Shown here: positions 17,586 through 29,959 of the stretch, piece by piece
Numbering within the stretch: position 1 is the stretch's first letter
Layout: the number at the start of each line of letters is the position of its first letter
From: Dietzia psychralcaliphila
GTDB taxonomy: Bacteria; Actinomycetota; Actinomycetes; Mycobacteriales; Mycobacteriaceae
Direction of reading: 5' to 3'
Assembly (NCBI RefSeq): GCF_003096095.1
Contig: NZ_CP015453.1
Coordinates: forward strand, 2,852,001 to 2,916,000
Length of the DNA stretch: 64,000 nt
The notes under the pieces: generated by a model
Seen by the model: only the letters and a program-made list of their open reading frames with translations
Databases searched by the model: none
What the model was told of the DNA's origin: nothing
Program-made: the position numbers and the translations under genes

Positions 17586-18155
17586 TTACCAGTGGCCGTT
17601 GACCCGGCCCTTGGCGAACCCCGCGATCTCCCAGACCAGGTGCACCGGGAGCATCGGCCAGTCGATGCGCTCGATCGGCGCCATCCGCACGTCCACTCCG
17701 GTCCCCGCCCGCATCCACCGACCGGCCCGCAGGGTGTGGGGACGATTGGTGACGACGAGGACGCGCTCCCAGCCCCGGGCCCTGGCGATCGCGGCGACCG
17801 CCTGAGCCTCCCCCCACGTGGTCCGCGGCTCGGGAGCGAAGCACGCGACCTCGGCGCCGTCGGGTCGATCCGCGCCGGTACAGAGCCGGCGGGCGACGCG
17901 TTCGGAGTTGCCGCCCGGATTGCTCACGAGCAGCGTGTCGGAGTACCCCGCCTCCACCAGCTCGCGGGCATAGGCGTGCCGGCCGTCGTCGGCCCCGGCG
18001 AGCATGACCACCGCGTCGGCGGTCACCGGTTCGTCCGCGCGGGGCTGCAGCAGGAACACGCCCCAGGCGGTGAGGGCGAGGGCGGCGGCGATGCCGATCG
18101 CACCTGCTGCGAGAGCCGCGCGGCGGAGGCGTGGACCGAATCGTGGACGGGTCAT
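17586..18155 (-). CDS. YdcF/DUF218 family protein, membrane-anchored
   Basis: The 189-residue product has an N-terminal membrane segment (AALAAGAIGIAAALALTAWGVFLL), followed by a DUF218 domain beginning VTADAVVMLAGADDGRHAYARELVEAGY (about 44-71). NPGGNSERVARR and TTWGEAQAVAAIARARGWERVLVVTNRPH follow. DUF218 proteins such as SanA/YdcF act at the envelope, with poorly known chemistry. It follows rmlD by 22 nt. ATG at 18155 is preferred; a GTG at 18188 would overlap rmlD and is better supported by a GGAG sequence. Confidence 0.75.
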   Translation of the reverse strand: MTRPRFGPRLRRAALAAGAIGIAAALALTAWGVFLLQPRADEPVTADAVVMLAGADDGRHAYARELVEAGYSDTLLVSNPGGNSERVARRLCTGADRPDGAEVACFAPEPRTTWGEAQAVAAIARARGWERVLVVTNRPHTLRAGRWMRAGTGVDVRMAPIERIDWPMLPVHLVWEIAGFAKGRVNGHW

Positions 18156-18177
18156 GCGCGCAGGGTTGCCGGTCGCC

Positions 18178-19235
18178 TCACCGGTCACCTCCGCCGCGCG
18201 CGACCCGTGCGTGTTCGGCGATCGCGCGTGCGAGGTCGGCCCGCCAGTCCGGTAGCGGTGAGAGTCCCGCCGCCTGCCACGAGGCATCGGACAGCACGGA
18301 GAACGCCGGCCTCGGTGCCGGGCGTGGGAACTCGTCCGAACTGCAGGGACGGACCCGCTCCGGATCGGCGCCGTACCAGCTGAACACCTCGCGGGCGAGC
18401 TCCCACCACGTCGCGCGCCCGCCTCCGGCCGCGTGCAGGGTGAGCCCTCGGGTGTCGACCCGACCGGCCTTCTCGGCGGCCAGCATCTCCAGCAGACCGC
18501 CGGCGAGGGCCTGCGTGTAGGTGGGCGAGCCCCACTGGTCGTCGACCACGTTGAGCGTGTCTCGCTGGCGCTCCAGACGGACCATGGTGGCCACGAAATC
18601 GCTGCCGGACAGGCCGAGGAACTCGCGATGCGGGCCGGTGTAGAGCCACGCGGTGCGGATGATGGTCGCCCCCGGGTGCGAAGCCAGCACAGCCCGCTCC
18701 CCCGCCAGCTTGGTCCGCCCGTACGCCGTCGTGGGGGCGGTCGGGTCCTTGGGCTCGAGCGCCGGAGCGGTGGCCGGGTCACCTCCTCCGGGGATCTCGC
18801 CGGAGAAGACGTAGTCGGTACTGATGTGGACCATCCGGATTCCGCGGTCCCGGCACGCCGCGGCGAGCGCCTCGGCGCCGACGGCGTTGATCGCCCGGGC
18901 CCCCGCCTCGTCGGCTTCGGCGCCGTCGACATCGGTGTACGCGGCCGCGTTGAGCACCACCTCGGGCGAGAAGCGGTCCAGGGCGGCGGATATCGACGCG
19001 GGATCGGTGATGTCCAGCCCGTCACGGCCCGGGGCGTCGGCCACCCCGGAGAGCGCGTGGCCGAGCTGCCCGCGGCCTCCTGTGACGAGGATCCGCGGCA
19101 GCCCGGTGGGGCGAAAGGCGTCCCCGGAACCCTCTGCGGCCGCTCCTGCCGATGCACTCCCGCCTGCGCCGGTGCTCACGCTGGAGTGCCCCGAGGGGAG
19201 CGGCTGTGCAGGCTGGTCGTCGGGACGGCCGTCGC

Positions 19236-19239
<4 letters not shown>
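18178..19239 (-). CDS. rmlD: dTDP-4-dehydrorhamnose reductase
   Basis: RmlD makes dTDP-L-rhamnose by NAD(P)H reduction. The Rossmann motif VTGGRGQLG begins near residue 52; earlier residues are a Ser/Gly/Ala-rich extension of about 48 residues absent from most family members. [26 protein letters not shown] and YGRTK (catalytic Tyr-X3-Lys) are present. The start is GTG at 19239, overlapping the rmlA stop (GTGA). A later start would remove the unusual extension but has no better ribosome site. Confidence 0.9.
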
Positions 19240-22277
<3,038 letters not shown>

Positions 22278-22387
22278 GCCCTGATTGTGGCTGCTCGGGC
22301 GTGAGTCGTGTGGCGCGCCGCGCCCGTCGGGCCGCCTCGGTGGGCACGCAATGCCGAGCCCGACCCCGAATCTATGACAATCATTTC

Positions 22388-22416
22388 TTGACAAGCCGAC
22401 GTGACGCAACTAACTT
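22388..22416 (+). promoter_or_regulatory. Sigma-A-type promoter of the TRAP/beta-oxidation operon
   Basis: A consensus -35 TTGACA (22388-22393) and TAACTT (22411-22416) are separated by exactly 17 bp. Initiation is expected near 22423, within the palindrome that follows. The leader to dctP would be about 127 nt. Confidence 0.65.
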
Positions 22417-22418
22417 AA

Positions 22419-22428
22419 CGAACGTTCG
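22419..22428. promoter_or_regulatory. Palindrome CGAACGTTCG over the predicted start site
   Basis: A perfect 10-bp palindrome, with AA flanks, lies over the expected transcription start. It is a good candidate operator for the TetR encoded at the operon end (30953). Confidence 0.45.
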
Positions 22429-22431
22429 AAA

Positions 22432-22447
22432 CGTGATCTGGATTACA
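22432..22447. promoter_or_regulatory. CRP/GlxR-like site (imperfect)
   Basis: CGTGATCTGGATTACA matches TGTGA-N6-TCACA at 8 of 10 defined positions. It lies just downstream of the palindrome. Confidence 0.3.
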
Positions 22448-22549
22448 CCAGCGCGCGGATCGAGCGGTCTGCCGCACACCCCCTCAGGCCATCCATCAGG
22501 ACCCCGGACGCACCTTCACGCGACCGGTCCGGAACCAGAAGGATCCCCG

Positions 22550-23770
22550 ATGTCCCGCAGCAACCGAAACCGCGTGGCCCGACGCGCGGCGCTCGCCCTG
22601 ACGATGATCGGAGCGCTCGCCGCCACGGGCTGCTCCGGTGGCCACCGCATCACCGGCGACAGCGTCGAGACCATGGAGCCGATCACACTCCGGTACGGCG
22701 ACTACACGACCGTCTCCTCCGCCGGCCCCTTCCGCGCCTTCGCCGAGCAGGTCGAGGAGGAGACCGGCGGCAAGATCACCTTCGACGAGTACTGGGGCGG
22801 CAGCCTGGTCAAGGGTGCCGACATGGCGCAGGGGGTCCGCGGCGGGATCGTGGACATGGGGATGTTCACCCCCAGCTATTACCCGTCCGAGTTCCCCATG
22901 ACCGACTGGACCAGCCAGATGGCCAGTGTCGTGGAGCCGGAGTACCCGCTCGGCATGATGCAGGCCTTCGCCGGTGGCAGCGAGTTCGCCCTTACCGACC
23001 CGCTGATCGAGGAGCAGTTCTCGGACCAGGACATCAAGCTCCTGTTCACCTGGACCCCCTCGACCAACTACCACCTCGTGTGCAAGGACCCGGTCAACAG
23101 CCTCGAGGAAGCCCGGGGCAAACGGGTGCGAAGTGGCGGCGCATTCAACTACGGCGAGATCGAGGCCCTGGGGATGGTCCCGGTGACCCTGCCGACCGGC
23201 GAGATCTACGAGGGCCTGCAACGCGGGGTGATCGACTGTTCCCTGGCCAACGGCAAGATCATGATCGCCCTCGGTCTGTGGGAGGTCGCCAAACACTACG
23301 TCGACATCCCCTTCTCGAGCTACACGCAGTACGTGATCATGAACAAGGACGTCTGGGACGAGCTCCCCGAGGACGCCCGGCAGATCATCGACGACGCCCG
23401 ACAGACGTGGTTCGACGGCTACCTCCGCGAGGAGGGGATCGTCCTGCACCAGCGGCTGCTCGCCGAGGGCGCGGACAAGAGCGTGAGCTTCCACGACGTC
23501 GACCCCGAGCTCAAGGCCACCCTCGAGACGTACCAGGAGGAGGCACTGCGCACCCTTCCGGAGCGCGCCCCCGACGACCTCGAGGATCCCGAGGGCACCG
23601 TCGAGCGCTACCGCCAGATCATGGCCGACTGGAAGACGCGGCTCGAGGACATGGGGTACGACGACCCGGCCCTCGCCGAGATCCCGGAGGACCCGGAGTC
23701 GGTCCAGATCGATCTGGCCCCCTTCGAGCAGTCCGTCCGGTCCGAGATCTTCGACCGCACCGCGCCCTGA
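22550..23770 (+). CDS. dctP: TRAP transporter solute-binding lipoprotein (DctP family)
   Basis: The 406-residue product has a signal peptide with lipobox LAATGC (Cys about 27), so it is anchored outside the membrane. A DctP fold follows: FRAFAEQVEEETGGKITFDEYWGGSLVKGADMAQGVRGGIVDMGMF (about 64-108) and LPTGEIYEGLQRGVIDCSLAN (about 216-236). This is the region where family members carry the conserved substrate-carboxylate arginine (here probably in GKRVRSGG, about 190-197). AGAAGGA precedes the ATG. The ligand is probably a carboxylic acid, judging from the beta-oxidation genes downstream (inference). Confidence 0.9.
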   Translation: MSRSNRNRVARRAALALTMIGALAATGCSGGHRITGDSVETMEPITLRYGDYTTVSSAGPFRAFAEQVEEETGGKITFDEYWGGSLVKGADMAQGVRGGIVDMGMFTPSYYPSEFPMTDWTSQMASVVEPEYPLGMMQAFAGGSEFALTDPLIEEQFSDQDIKLLFTWTPSTNYHLVCKDPVNSLEEARGKRVRSGGAFNYGEIEALGMVPVTLPTGEIYEGLQRGVIDCSLANGKIMIALGLWEVAKHYVDIPFSSYTQYVIMNKDVWDELPEDARQIIDDARQTWFDGYLREEGIVLHQRLLAEGADKSVSFHDVDPELKATLETYQEEALRTLPERAPDDLEDPEGTVERYRQIMADWKTRLEDMGYDDPALAEIPEDPESVQIDLAPFEQSVRSEIFDRTAP

Positions 23771-23795
23771 CCCCCTCGAGCAGTTGGAGAACCTG

Positions 23796-24332
23796 ATGGA
23801 CACCACCACCACCGACGCGGAGCGGCGCGTTCCGGGGCAGCGGGCCCTCGCCCGGGTGCTGTACGGATGCGCCGTGATCGCGGGGATCGTCACCCTAGTC
23901 ATGGCCCTGCACATCGCCGCGGACGTCAGCTCCCGGAACCTGACCGGAACCCCCCTCTCCGGCACGCTGGAGATCACCCAGAACTGGTCGATGGTCCTCA
24001 TCGTGATGCTCGCGATGGGGTACGCGGAGCAGATCGGCGAGCACATCAACGCCACCATCCTCACCCAGTACCTCGACCCCGTCTCCCGCTGGTGGTCCGA
24101 CCTGATCGTCTCGGGTCTGATGTTCCTGTTCGTCTCGGCGCTGACCTACTACTCGATCACCGCGGCGGTCTTCGCCGTCGAGGTCCAACAGGTCGCACTC
24201 GGGGCGATCACCATCCCGATCTGGCCGGTGAAGATCGTCCTGGCCATCGGATTCGCCCTGTTCGCCCTCCAGCTCCTGATGTCGATCATCAGCCTGCTGA
24301 TCAACGACCGTCCGAGGAAGTCCGATGTCTGA
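23796..24332 (+). CDS. dctQ: TRAP transporter small permease (DctQ)
   Basis: The 178-residue protein has four membrane segments (about 26-46, 66-83, 100-125 and 140-165), as usual for DctQ. It joins the DctM subunit in Na+-driven uptake. TTGGAG before ATG at 23796 decides the start; an upstream TTG at 23784 would be part of that ribosome site. Its end overlaps dctM by 8 nt. Confidence 0.88.
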   Translation: MDTTTTDAERRVPGQRALARVLYGCAVIAGIVTLVMALHIAADVSSRNLTGTPLSGTLEITQNWSMVLIVMLAMGYAEQIGEHINATILTQYLDPVSRWWSDLIVSGLMFLFVSALTYYSITAAVFAVEVQQVALGAITIPIWPVKIVLAIGFALFALQLLMSIISLLINDRPRKSDV

Positions 24333-25827
24333 CACCACCCTCGTCACCGACCACACCGGCGTGGCCCGCACCGACGATCTCGCAGCCCCCACGCCGAACC
24401 GCAACTTCATCCGGGCCTACTGGGGCAACTTCGGCTTCTCACTGATCATCGCCGCGGTCATCCTGTTCACTCCGGACCTCCCCGACACCGCTGTCGGCGT
24501 CCTGACCATCCTCCTGTCGATCGTCGCGATGGTCTCCGGTATCCACGTGGGTATCGCGATCATGGGTGCCGGCGCGGTGGGCCTGTGGAAGCTCGCGGGC
24601 ACCAGCGCCGTGGCCGTGACGTTCGAGGACGTCCCCTTCACCTCCGCCGCCAGCTGGAGCCTGTCCGTCATCCCCCTGTTCATCCTCATGGGCGTGGCGA
24701 TGGGTCGGTTCAATCTGACGGGCAAGCTGTTCACCTCCGCCCAGGCCTGGCTCGGCCGGTTGCCCGGCGGACTGGCGGTCTCGACCAACTTCGCGGGCGC
24801 CGGACTGGCCGCCTCGAGCGGCAGCTCCATCGCCATCTCCTACGCACTGGGGCGCACGACCATCCCCGAGATGCTGCGCGCCGGGTACAAGCCGTCGCTG
24901 GCCACGGGCGTCGTCGCGATGTCCGGAACCCTCGGGATGCTCATCCCGCCCAGCGTGGTCCTGGTGATCTACGCCGGTGTGGCCGAGACGCCGGTCGGGC
25001 CCCAGCTGCTCGCCGCGCTCATCCCGGGACTGCTCACGGCCCTGGCGTACGGCGTCCTCATCGTCGTCAGGTGCAGCATCGACCCGACCCTCGGGCCCCG
25101 GTCGACCACCCACTACACCTGGGGCCAGCGGCTCCGTTCCCTCGTGGACGTCACCCCGGTGACCCTCATCCTCATCCTCATCATCGGCGGCATGTACACC
25201 GGCATCTTCACGCCCACCGAGGCCGGCGCATTCGGTGCGATCGCCGCGATCCTGCTGGGCTGGCTGTTCGGTGACGACCGCTCCGTCGGCCACCTGGTCC
25301 GGACCGTGCTGACGTCCCTGCGCGAGACCGCAGCCGGTGTCGCCTCGATCTTCCTGCTCCTCATGGGAGTACACGTGCTCACCCGCGTGGTGGCCCTGTC
25401 CGGGGTCGCCGACTGGATCACCGAGACCATCACCTCGCTCGGGTTGAGCCGGACGCTGTTCCTCCTCGGGCTGATCTTCGTGTTCCTCATCCTGGGCATG
25501 TTCATGGACGGCCTCGCGATGATCCTGCTCACGGTGCCGATCCTCATGCCGGTGCTGGCCACCTTCGACATCAGCCTGCTGTGGTTCGGCGTCTTCATGG
25601 TGATCCTGGTCGAGCTGGCGCTGGTCACCCCGCCGATCGGCATGCTCAGCTACATAGTCCACCGGATCGCGTCGAACCCCGAGGTCAACGAAGGGATGAC
25701 GGTCCGTCTGTCCGACGTGTTCAAGGGCGTGTCCTGGTTCGTCGTCACCAGCGCCGTCATCCTCGTCGCTCTGATCTTCTTCCCCGAGATCGCGCTCTGG
25801 CTGCCCGAGACCTCCGCCGCGGAGTGA
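24325..25827 (+). CDS. dctM: TRAP transporter large permease (DctM)
   Basis: The 500-residue protein has about 12-13 membrane segments and DctM hallmarks: VIPLFILMGVAMGRFNLTGKLF, GLAASSGSSIAISYALGRTTIPEM (about 155-178), SGTLGMLIPPSVVLVIYAGVAET, and TPTEAGAFGA. It forms the ion-coupled channel of the TRAP system. The first 30 residues are hydrophilic. Confidence 0.93.
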   Translation: MSDTTLVTDHTGVARTDDLAAPTPNRNFIRAYWGNFGFSLIIAAVILFTPDLPDTAVGVLTILLSIVAMVSGIHVGIAIMGAGAVGLWKLAGTSAVAVTFEDVPFTSAASWSLSVIPLFILMGVAMGRFNLTGKLFTSAQAWLGRLPGGLAVSTNFAGAGLAASSGSSIAISYALGRTTIPEMLRAGYKPSLATGVVAMSGTLGMLIPPSVVLVIYAGVAETPVGPQLLAALIPGLLTALAYGVLIVVRCSIDPTLGPRSTTHYTWGQRLRSLVDVTPVTLILILIIGGMYTGIFTPTEAGAFGAIAAILLGWLFGDDRSVGHLVRTVLTSLRETAAGVASIFLLLMGVHVLTRVVALSGVADWITETITSLGLSRTLFLLGLIFVFLILGMFMDGLAMILLTVPILMPVLATFDISLLWFGVFMVILVELALVTPPIGMLSYIVHRIASNPEVNEGMTVRLSDVFKGVSWFVVTSAVILVALIFFPEIALWLPETSAAE

Positions 25828-25928
25828 CCGGGTCACCGCCAGCGGATCACGGGCCACCCGCCACGGCCCGGTTCCACCAGCCACGCAGCCACCACCAGAC
25901 AAACCCGAGACAAACCCCAGGAGTCACC

Positions 25929-27092
25929 ATGCAGCGGACCATCTTCACCCGAGAGCAGGACGAGTTCCGCCAGTTGGTGCGCGACTTCATCACCAAGGAG
26001 GTGGCCCCGCACCGTGAGGAGTGGGACGAGTACGGACGCCCACCGCGCGAGTTCTTCCACAAGCTCGGAGAGCTCGGCATCCTCGGCATCCAGGTCCCCG
26101 AGGAATTCGGCGGCGGCGGCGGCGGCGAGACGAGCTTCAAGTACAGCGCGATCATCTTCGAGGAGGTCGCCCGCGCCGGCGTGTCCTTCGGCTCCTATAC
26201 GGTGCACTGCTGCCTCATCCTGCCGTACCTCCTCGAGTACGGGACCCCGGAGCAGAAACGGCGCTGGCTGCCGGTCTTCGCCTCCGGCGAGTTGATGACC
26301 GCCATCGCGATGACCGAGCCCGGCACCGGGTCGGACCTGGCGAACATCGCCACGACCGCCAAGCTCAGCACCGACGGCACCCACTATGTCGTCAACGGTT
26401 CCAAGACGTTCATCACCGGCGGAGTCACCGCTGACATGATCCTCACGGTCTGCCGCACCTCACCGTTCGACCCTGACAACCGCCGTCACGGCCTGTCGAT
26501 CCTCTGCGTCCCCACCGACGCCGACGGCTTCTCGGTGGGCCGCAAACTCGACAAGATCGGCCTACGCCAGCAGGACACCGCCGAACTGTCGTACACCGAC
26601 GTCAAGGTGCCCGTGGAGAACCTGCTCGGGGAGAAGGACGCGGCGTTCTCCTACCTCACCCACAACCTCCCGCAGGAACGCCTGAGCATCGCGCTCAACG
26701 CGGTCGCCCAATCCGAGGCGGCGCTGCGACTGGCCACCGACTACACGCGTGAGCGCGTCGTCTTTGGCAAGCCCGTCTCCTCCTTCCAGAACACCAAGTT
26801 CGTGCTGGCCGAGTGCGCGACAGAGGTCGAGGTGGCCCGCGTGTACGTGGACCACTGCCTGGAACTGCTCGACCGGGGCGAGCTCACCGTCGCGGACGCC
26901 GCCAAGGCCAAGCTCCACGCCACCGAGATGGCCGCCCGCGTGATCGACCGGTGTCTGCAGCTGCACGGCGGGTACGGCTACATCACCGAGTACCCCATCG
27001 CCCGCCTGTACACCGACACCCGCGTGTCCCGTATCTACGGCGGAACCAGCGAGGTCATGAAGACGATCATCGCCAAGAGCCTCGGGCTCTGA
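25929..27092 (+). CDS. Acyl-CoA dehydrogenase, long-chain/isovaleryl type
   Basis: This FAD enzyme would introduce the alpha-beta double bond. The 387-residue protein has TAIAMTEPGTGSDLANI (about 124-140), GSKTFITGGVTADM and YGGTSEVMK near the C-terminus. The Glu found at the YEGT position of short/medium-chain enzymes is Gly here. The catalytic base is instead probably Glu250 in LPQERLSIA, as in long-chain and isovaleryl enzymes. AGGAG precedes the ATG. It follows dctM in the operon. Confidence 0.9.
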   Translation: MQRTIFTREQDEFRQLVRDFITKEVAPHREEWDEYGRPPREFFHKLGELGILGIQVPEEFGGGGGGETSFKYSAIIFEEVARAGVSFGSYTVHCCLILPYLLEYGTPEQKRRWLPVFASGELMTAIAMTEPGTGSDLANIATTAKLSTDGTHYVVNGSKTFITGGVTADMILTVCRTSPFDPDNRRHGLSILCVPTDADGFSVGRKLDKIGLRQQDTAELSYTDVKVPVENLLGEKDAAFSYLTHNLPQERLSIALNAVAQSEAALRLATDYTRERVVFGKPVSSFQNTKFVLAECATEVEVARVYVDHCLELLDRGELTVADAAKAKLHATEMAARVIDRCLQLHGGYGYITEYPIARLYTDTRVSRIYGGTSEVMKTIIAKSLGL

Positions 27093-27123
27093 CGGTCCGC
27101 ACGTAGTCCACAGGAGGACCTTC

Positions 27124-28662
27124 ATGTACCCAGGAAAATGGGCCGCGGCCACTCCGGCCAGGCCCGCCGTCATCGAGGACGCCACGGGCCGCGTGGTCAC
27201 CTTCTCCGAGCTCGAGGCCCGTTCGGCGCGGTTCGCCAATTGGCTCCTCGCCCGGGGTCTGAAGCCCGGCGACCACATCGCCGCGCTCTCGGTCAACGAC
27301 GCGACCGTCTTCGAGCTGTACTGGGGGGCGATGCGCTGCGGTCTGTACTTCACGATGGTCAACACCCACCTGGCCACCGACGAGGTCGCCTACATCGTCG
27401 CCGACAGCGGCGCCCGGGTGCTGGTCGTCTCGGGCGCCCTCGCCGAACTCGGTGAGGCGATCGTCGACCAGACGCCGCACGTCGAGCACCGGCTCGCGTT
27501 CGCCGGCGAGGTCCCGGGGCACCTCGACTACGAGGCCACCATGTCGACCATGCCCACCACCCCGCCGGCGGATCAACCGCGCGGCGCGGACATGCTCTAT
27601 TCCTCGGGCACGACCGGACGCCCCAAGGGGATCAAACCGGCGATGGACGGGGCCCAGATCGGCGACGAACCGGGGCCGTCGCTCGTGTCGCGGATGAAGC
27701 AGAACTACGGCTTCGACGAGAACACGGTCTACATGTCACCGGCCCCGATCTACCACGCCGCGCCGCTGCGGTACGCCACGGGAACGCAGGCCCACGGCGG
27801 CACGGTGATCCTCATGGACCGCTTCGACGCGGAGAACTGCCTCGCCGGGATCCAGAAGTACGGGGTCACGCACAGCCAGTGGGTCCCCACCCACTTCATC
27901 CGGATGCTCCGTTTGCCGCAGGAGGTGCGGGAGTCCTACGACGTCTCGTCGATGCGGGTCGCGATCCACGCCGCCGCGCCGTGCCCGGTGGAGATCAAGA
28001 AGTCCATGCTCGACTGGTGGGGCCCGGTGGTCTACGAGTACTACTCGTCCACCGAGTCCAACGGGGCCACCACCATTGCCCCGGAGGAATGGCTGCGCAA
28101 ACCCGGCAGTGTCGGCCGCGTCGGACCGGGCTCGTCGGGCCTCGTCCACATCTGCGACGAAGTGGGCGAGGAACTGGCCACGGGCGAGGACGGGTGGATC
28201 TACTTCGAGCGCGACGACTACTCGTTCGAATACCACAACGATCCCGAGAAGACCGCCGAGACGAGGCATCCCGACCACCGGAACTGGACCACGCTCGGCG
28301 ACATCGGCCACCTCGACGAGGACGGCTACCTGTACCTGACCGACCGGGCCAAGTTCACCATCATCTCGGGCGGGGTCAACATCTACCCGCAGGAGATCGA
28401 GAACTGCATCGCCGTGCACCCGGACGTCCTCGACGTCGCGGTCATCGGCATCCCGGACGAGGTGATGGGACAGAGTGTCAAGGCCGTGGTCCAACTCGCC
28501 CCGGGCATCGAGCCGACAGACGCGGTGGCAGAGCGCATCACGCAGCACTGCCTCGAGCGGATCGCTCGCTACAAGTGCCCCCGCACGGTCGAGTTCACCG
28601 AGGTCATCCCCCGCACCCAGACCGGGAAGTTGGTCAAGGGCCGCCTCGACGCGTCCATCTGA
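27124..28662 (+). CDS. Acyl-CoA synthetase (FadD-like)
   Basis: The 512-residue AMP-forming ligase would activate the imported acid. Motifs: P-loop MLYSSGTTGRPKGI (about 156-169), YEYYSSTESNG (about 303-313), the ATP-site Asp in TLGDIGHLDEDGYLYLTDRAKF, hinge SGGVNIYPQEIE and C-terminal lysine in TQTGKLVKGRL. The early sequence MYPGKWAAATPARPAVI is typical of short FadD-like ligases in Mycobacteriales. Acid specificity is not readable. Confidence 0.9.
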   Translation: MYPGKWAAATPARPAVIEDATGRVVTFSELEARSARFANWLLARGLKPGDHIAALSVNDATVFELYWGAMRCGLYFTMVNTHLATDEVAYIVADSGARVLVVSGALAELGEAIVDQTPHVEHRLAFAGEVPGHLDYEATMSTMPTTPPADQPRGADMLYSSGTTGRPKGIKPAMDGAQIGDEPGPSLVSRMKQNYGFDENTVYMSPAPIYHAAPLRYATGTQAHGGTVILMDRFDAENCLAGIQKYGVTHSQWVPTHFIRMLRLPQEVRESYDVSSMRVAIHAAAPCPVEIKKSMLDWWGPVVYEYYSSTESNGATTIAPEEWLRKPGSVGRVGPGSSGLVHICDEVGEELATGEDGWIYFERDDYSFEYHNDPEKTAETRHPDHRNWTTLGDIGHLDEDGYLYLTDRAKFTIISGGVNIYPQEIENCIAVHPDVLDVAVIGIPDEVMGQSVKAVVQLAPGIEPTDAVAERITQHCLERIARYKCPRTVEFTEVIPRTQTGKLVKGRLDASI

Positions 28663-28734
28663 ACGTCCGACCCGCCCGGAACGGGGCCACCCACCCAGGT
28701 TCAGGGCCGCCCCCCCACACGAAACGGAGAATCC

Positions 28735-29910
28735 GTGCCCAACGCAGTCATCATCGACGCCGTCCGCTCCCCCATGGGGAAGGGCAAGGTCGGCGGCGCG
28801 CTCGCCGACCTGCACCCCGTCGACCTGCTCGCCCAGATCCTGTCCGGCCTCGTCGACCGGTCCGGCCTCGACACCGCGCTGGTCGACGACGTGATCGTGG
28901 GCGTCGTCAGCCAGGTCGGCGAACAGTCGGGCACCGTCGGTCGACAGGCCGCCCTCGCCGCGGGCTTCCCGGAGCACGTTCCCGGCGTCACCGTCGAGCG
29001 CAAGTGCGGCTCGAGCCAGCAGGCGGTCGACTTCGCCGTCCAGGGTGTGGTCGCCGGTGCCTACGACGTGGTGATCGCGGCCGGCCTGGAGTCCATGAGC
29101 CGCATCCCCATGGGTGTCAACCGGCTCGACCAGGACCCCCACGGGACACTCGTCCGGGCTCGCTATCCGGACCTGACCAATCAGGGCGTGGCCGCCGAGC
29201 TCGTCGCCGGCAGGTGGGGGTTGACCCGCGGGCAGCTGGACCGGTACGCCGCCCGTTCCCACGAGCGTGCGGACGCCGCGCGGAGAGGCGGATGGTTCGA
29301 CGGCGAGATCGTGCCCGTCACCACGCCGGCGGGCGTGGTGGACCGCGACGAGTCGATCCGCCCGGGCACCAGCGCCGAGACGCTGGCCGGACTACGCACG
29401 GCGTTCGATTCCGACAGCGCTCGAGCCGAGCGGCCCGACGTGGACTGGAAGGTCACCGCGGGCAACGCCTCGCAGATCACCGACGGCGCCGCCGCGGTGC
29501 TCATCATGAACGAGGACGTCGCACAGTCCCTGGGCCTGACCCCGATCGCGCGGATCGTGGCCTCCGCCGTCGTCGCCGACGACCCGGTCCTCATGCTCAC
29601 CGGGCCGATCCCCGCCACTCGCAAGGTCCTCGACCGCGCCGGGATGTCCGTTGCCGACCTGGATACCTACGAGGTCAACGAGGCGTTCGCGTCGGTACCG
29701 CTGGCCTGGCGGGACGAATTCGGGGCCGACGACGACAAGCTCAACCCCGTCGGCGGGGCGATCGCGCTCGGACACCCGTTGGGCGCCTCCGGGGTCCGCA
29801 TCATGACCACGCTGATCCACCACCTGCGCCGCACCGGCGGACGCTACGGGCTCCAGACGATGTGCGAGGCCGGCGGCATGGCCAACGCCACCATCGTCGA
29901 GGCCCTCTGA
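28735..29910 (+). CDS. Acetyl-CoA acetyltransferase (thiolase)
   Basis: The 391-residue thiolase would perform the last beta-oxidation step. The nucleophile is Cys in VERKCGSSQQAVD (about 89-101). NEAFASVPLAW, GGAIALGHPLGASG (catalytic His about 348) and MCEAGGMANA (second Cys about 378) are present. The start is GTG at 28735, with ACGGAGA upstream. Confidence 0.93.
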   Translation: MPNAVIIDAVRSPMGKGKVGGALADLHPVDLLAQILSGLVDRSGLDTALVDDVIVGVVSQVGEQSGTVGRQAALAAGFPEHVPGVTVERKCGSSQQAVDFAVQGVVAGAYDVVIAAGLESMSRIPMGVNRLDQDPHGTLVRARYPDLTNQGVAAELVAGRWGLTRGQLDRYAARSHERADAARRGGWFDGEIVPVTTPAGVVDRDESIRPGTSAETLAGLRTAFDSDSARAERPDVDWKVTAGNASQITDGAAAVLIMNEDVAQSLGLTPIARIVASAVVADDPVLMLTGPIPATRKVLDRAGMSVADLDTYEVNEAFASVPLAWRDEFGADDDKLNPVGGAIALGHPLGASGVRIMTTLIHHLRRTGGRYGLQTMCEAGGMANATIVEAL

Positions 29911-29959
29911 CCCCCGGGCCCGCGGGCCACCCCATTCCACGTAGAGGAAGGCACGACCA

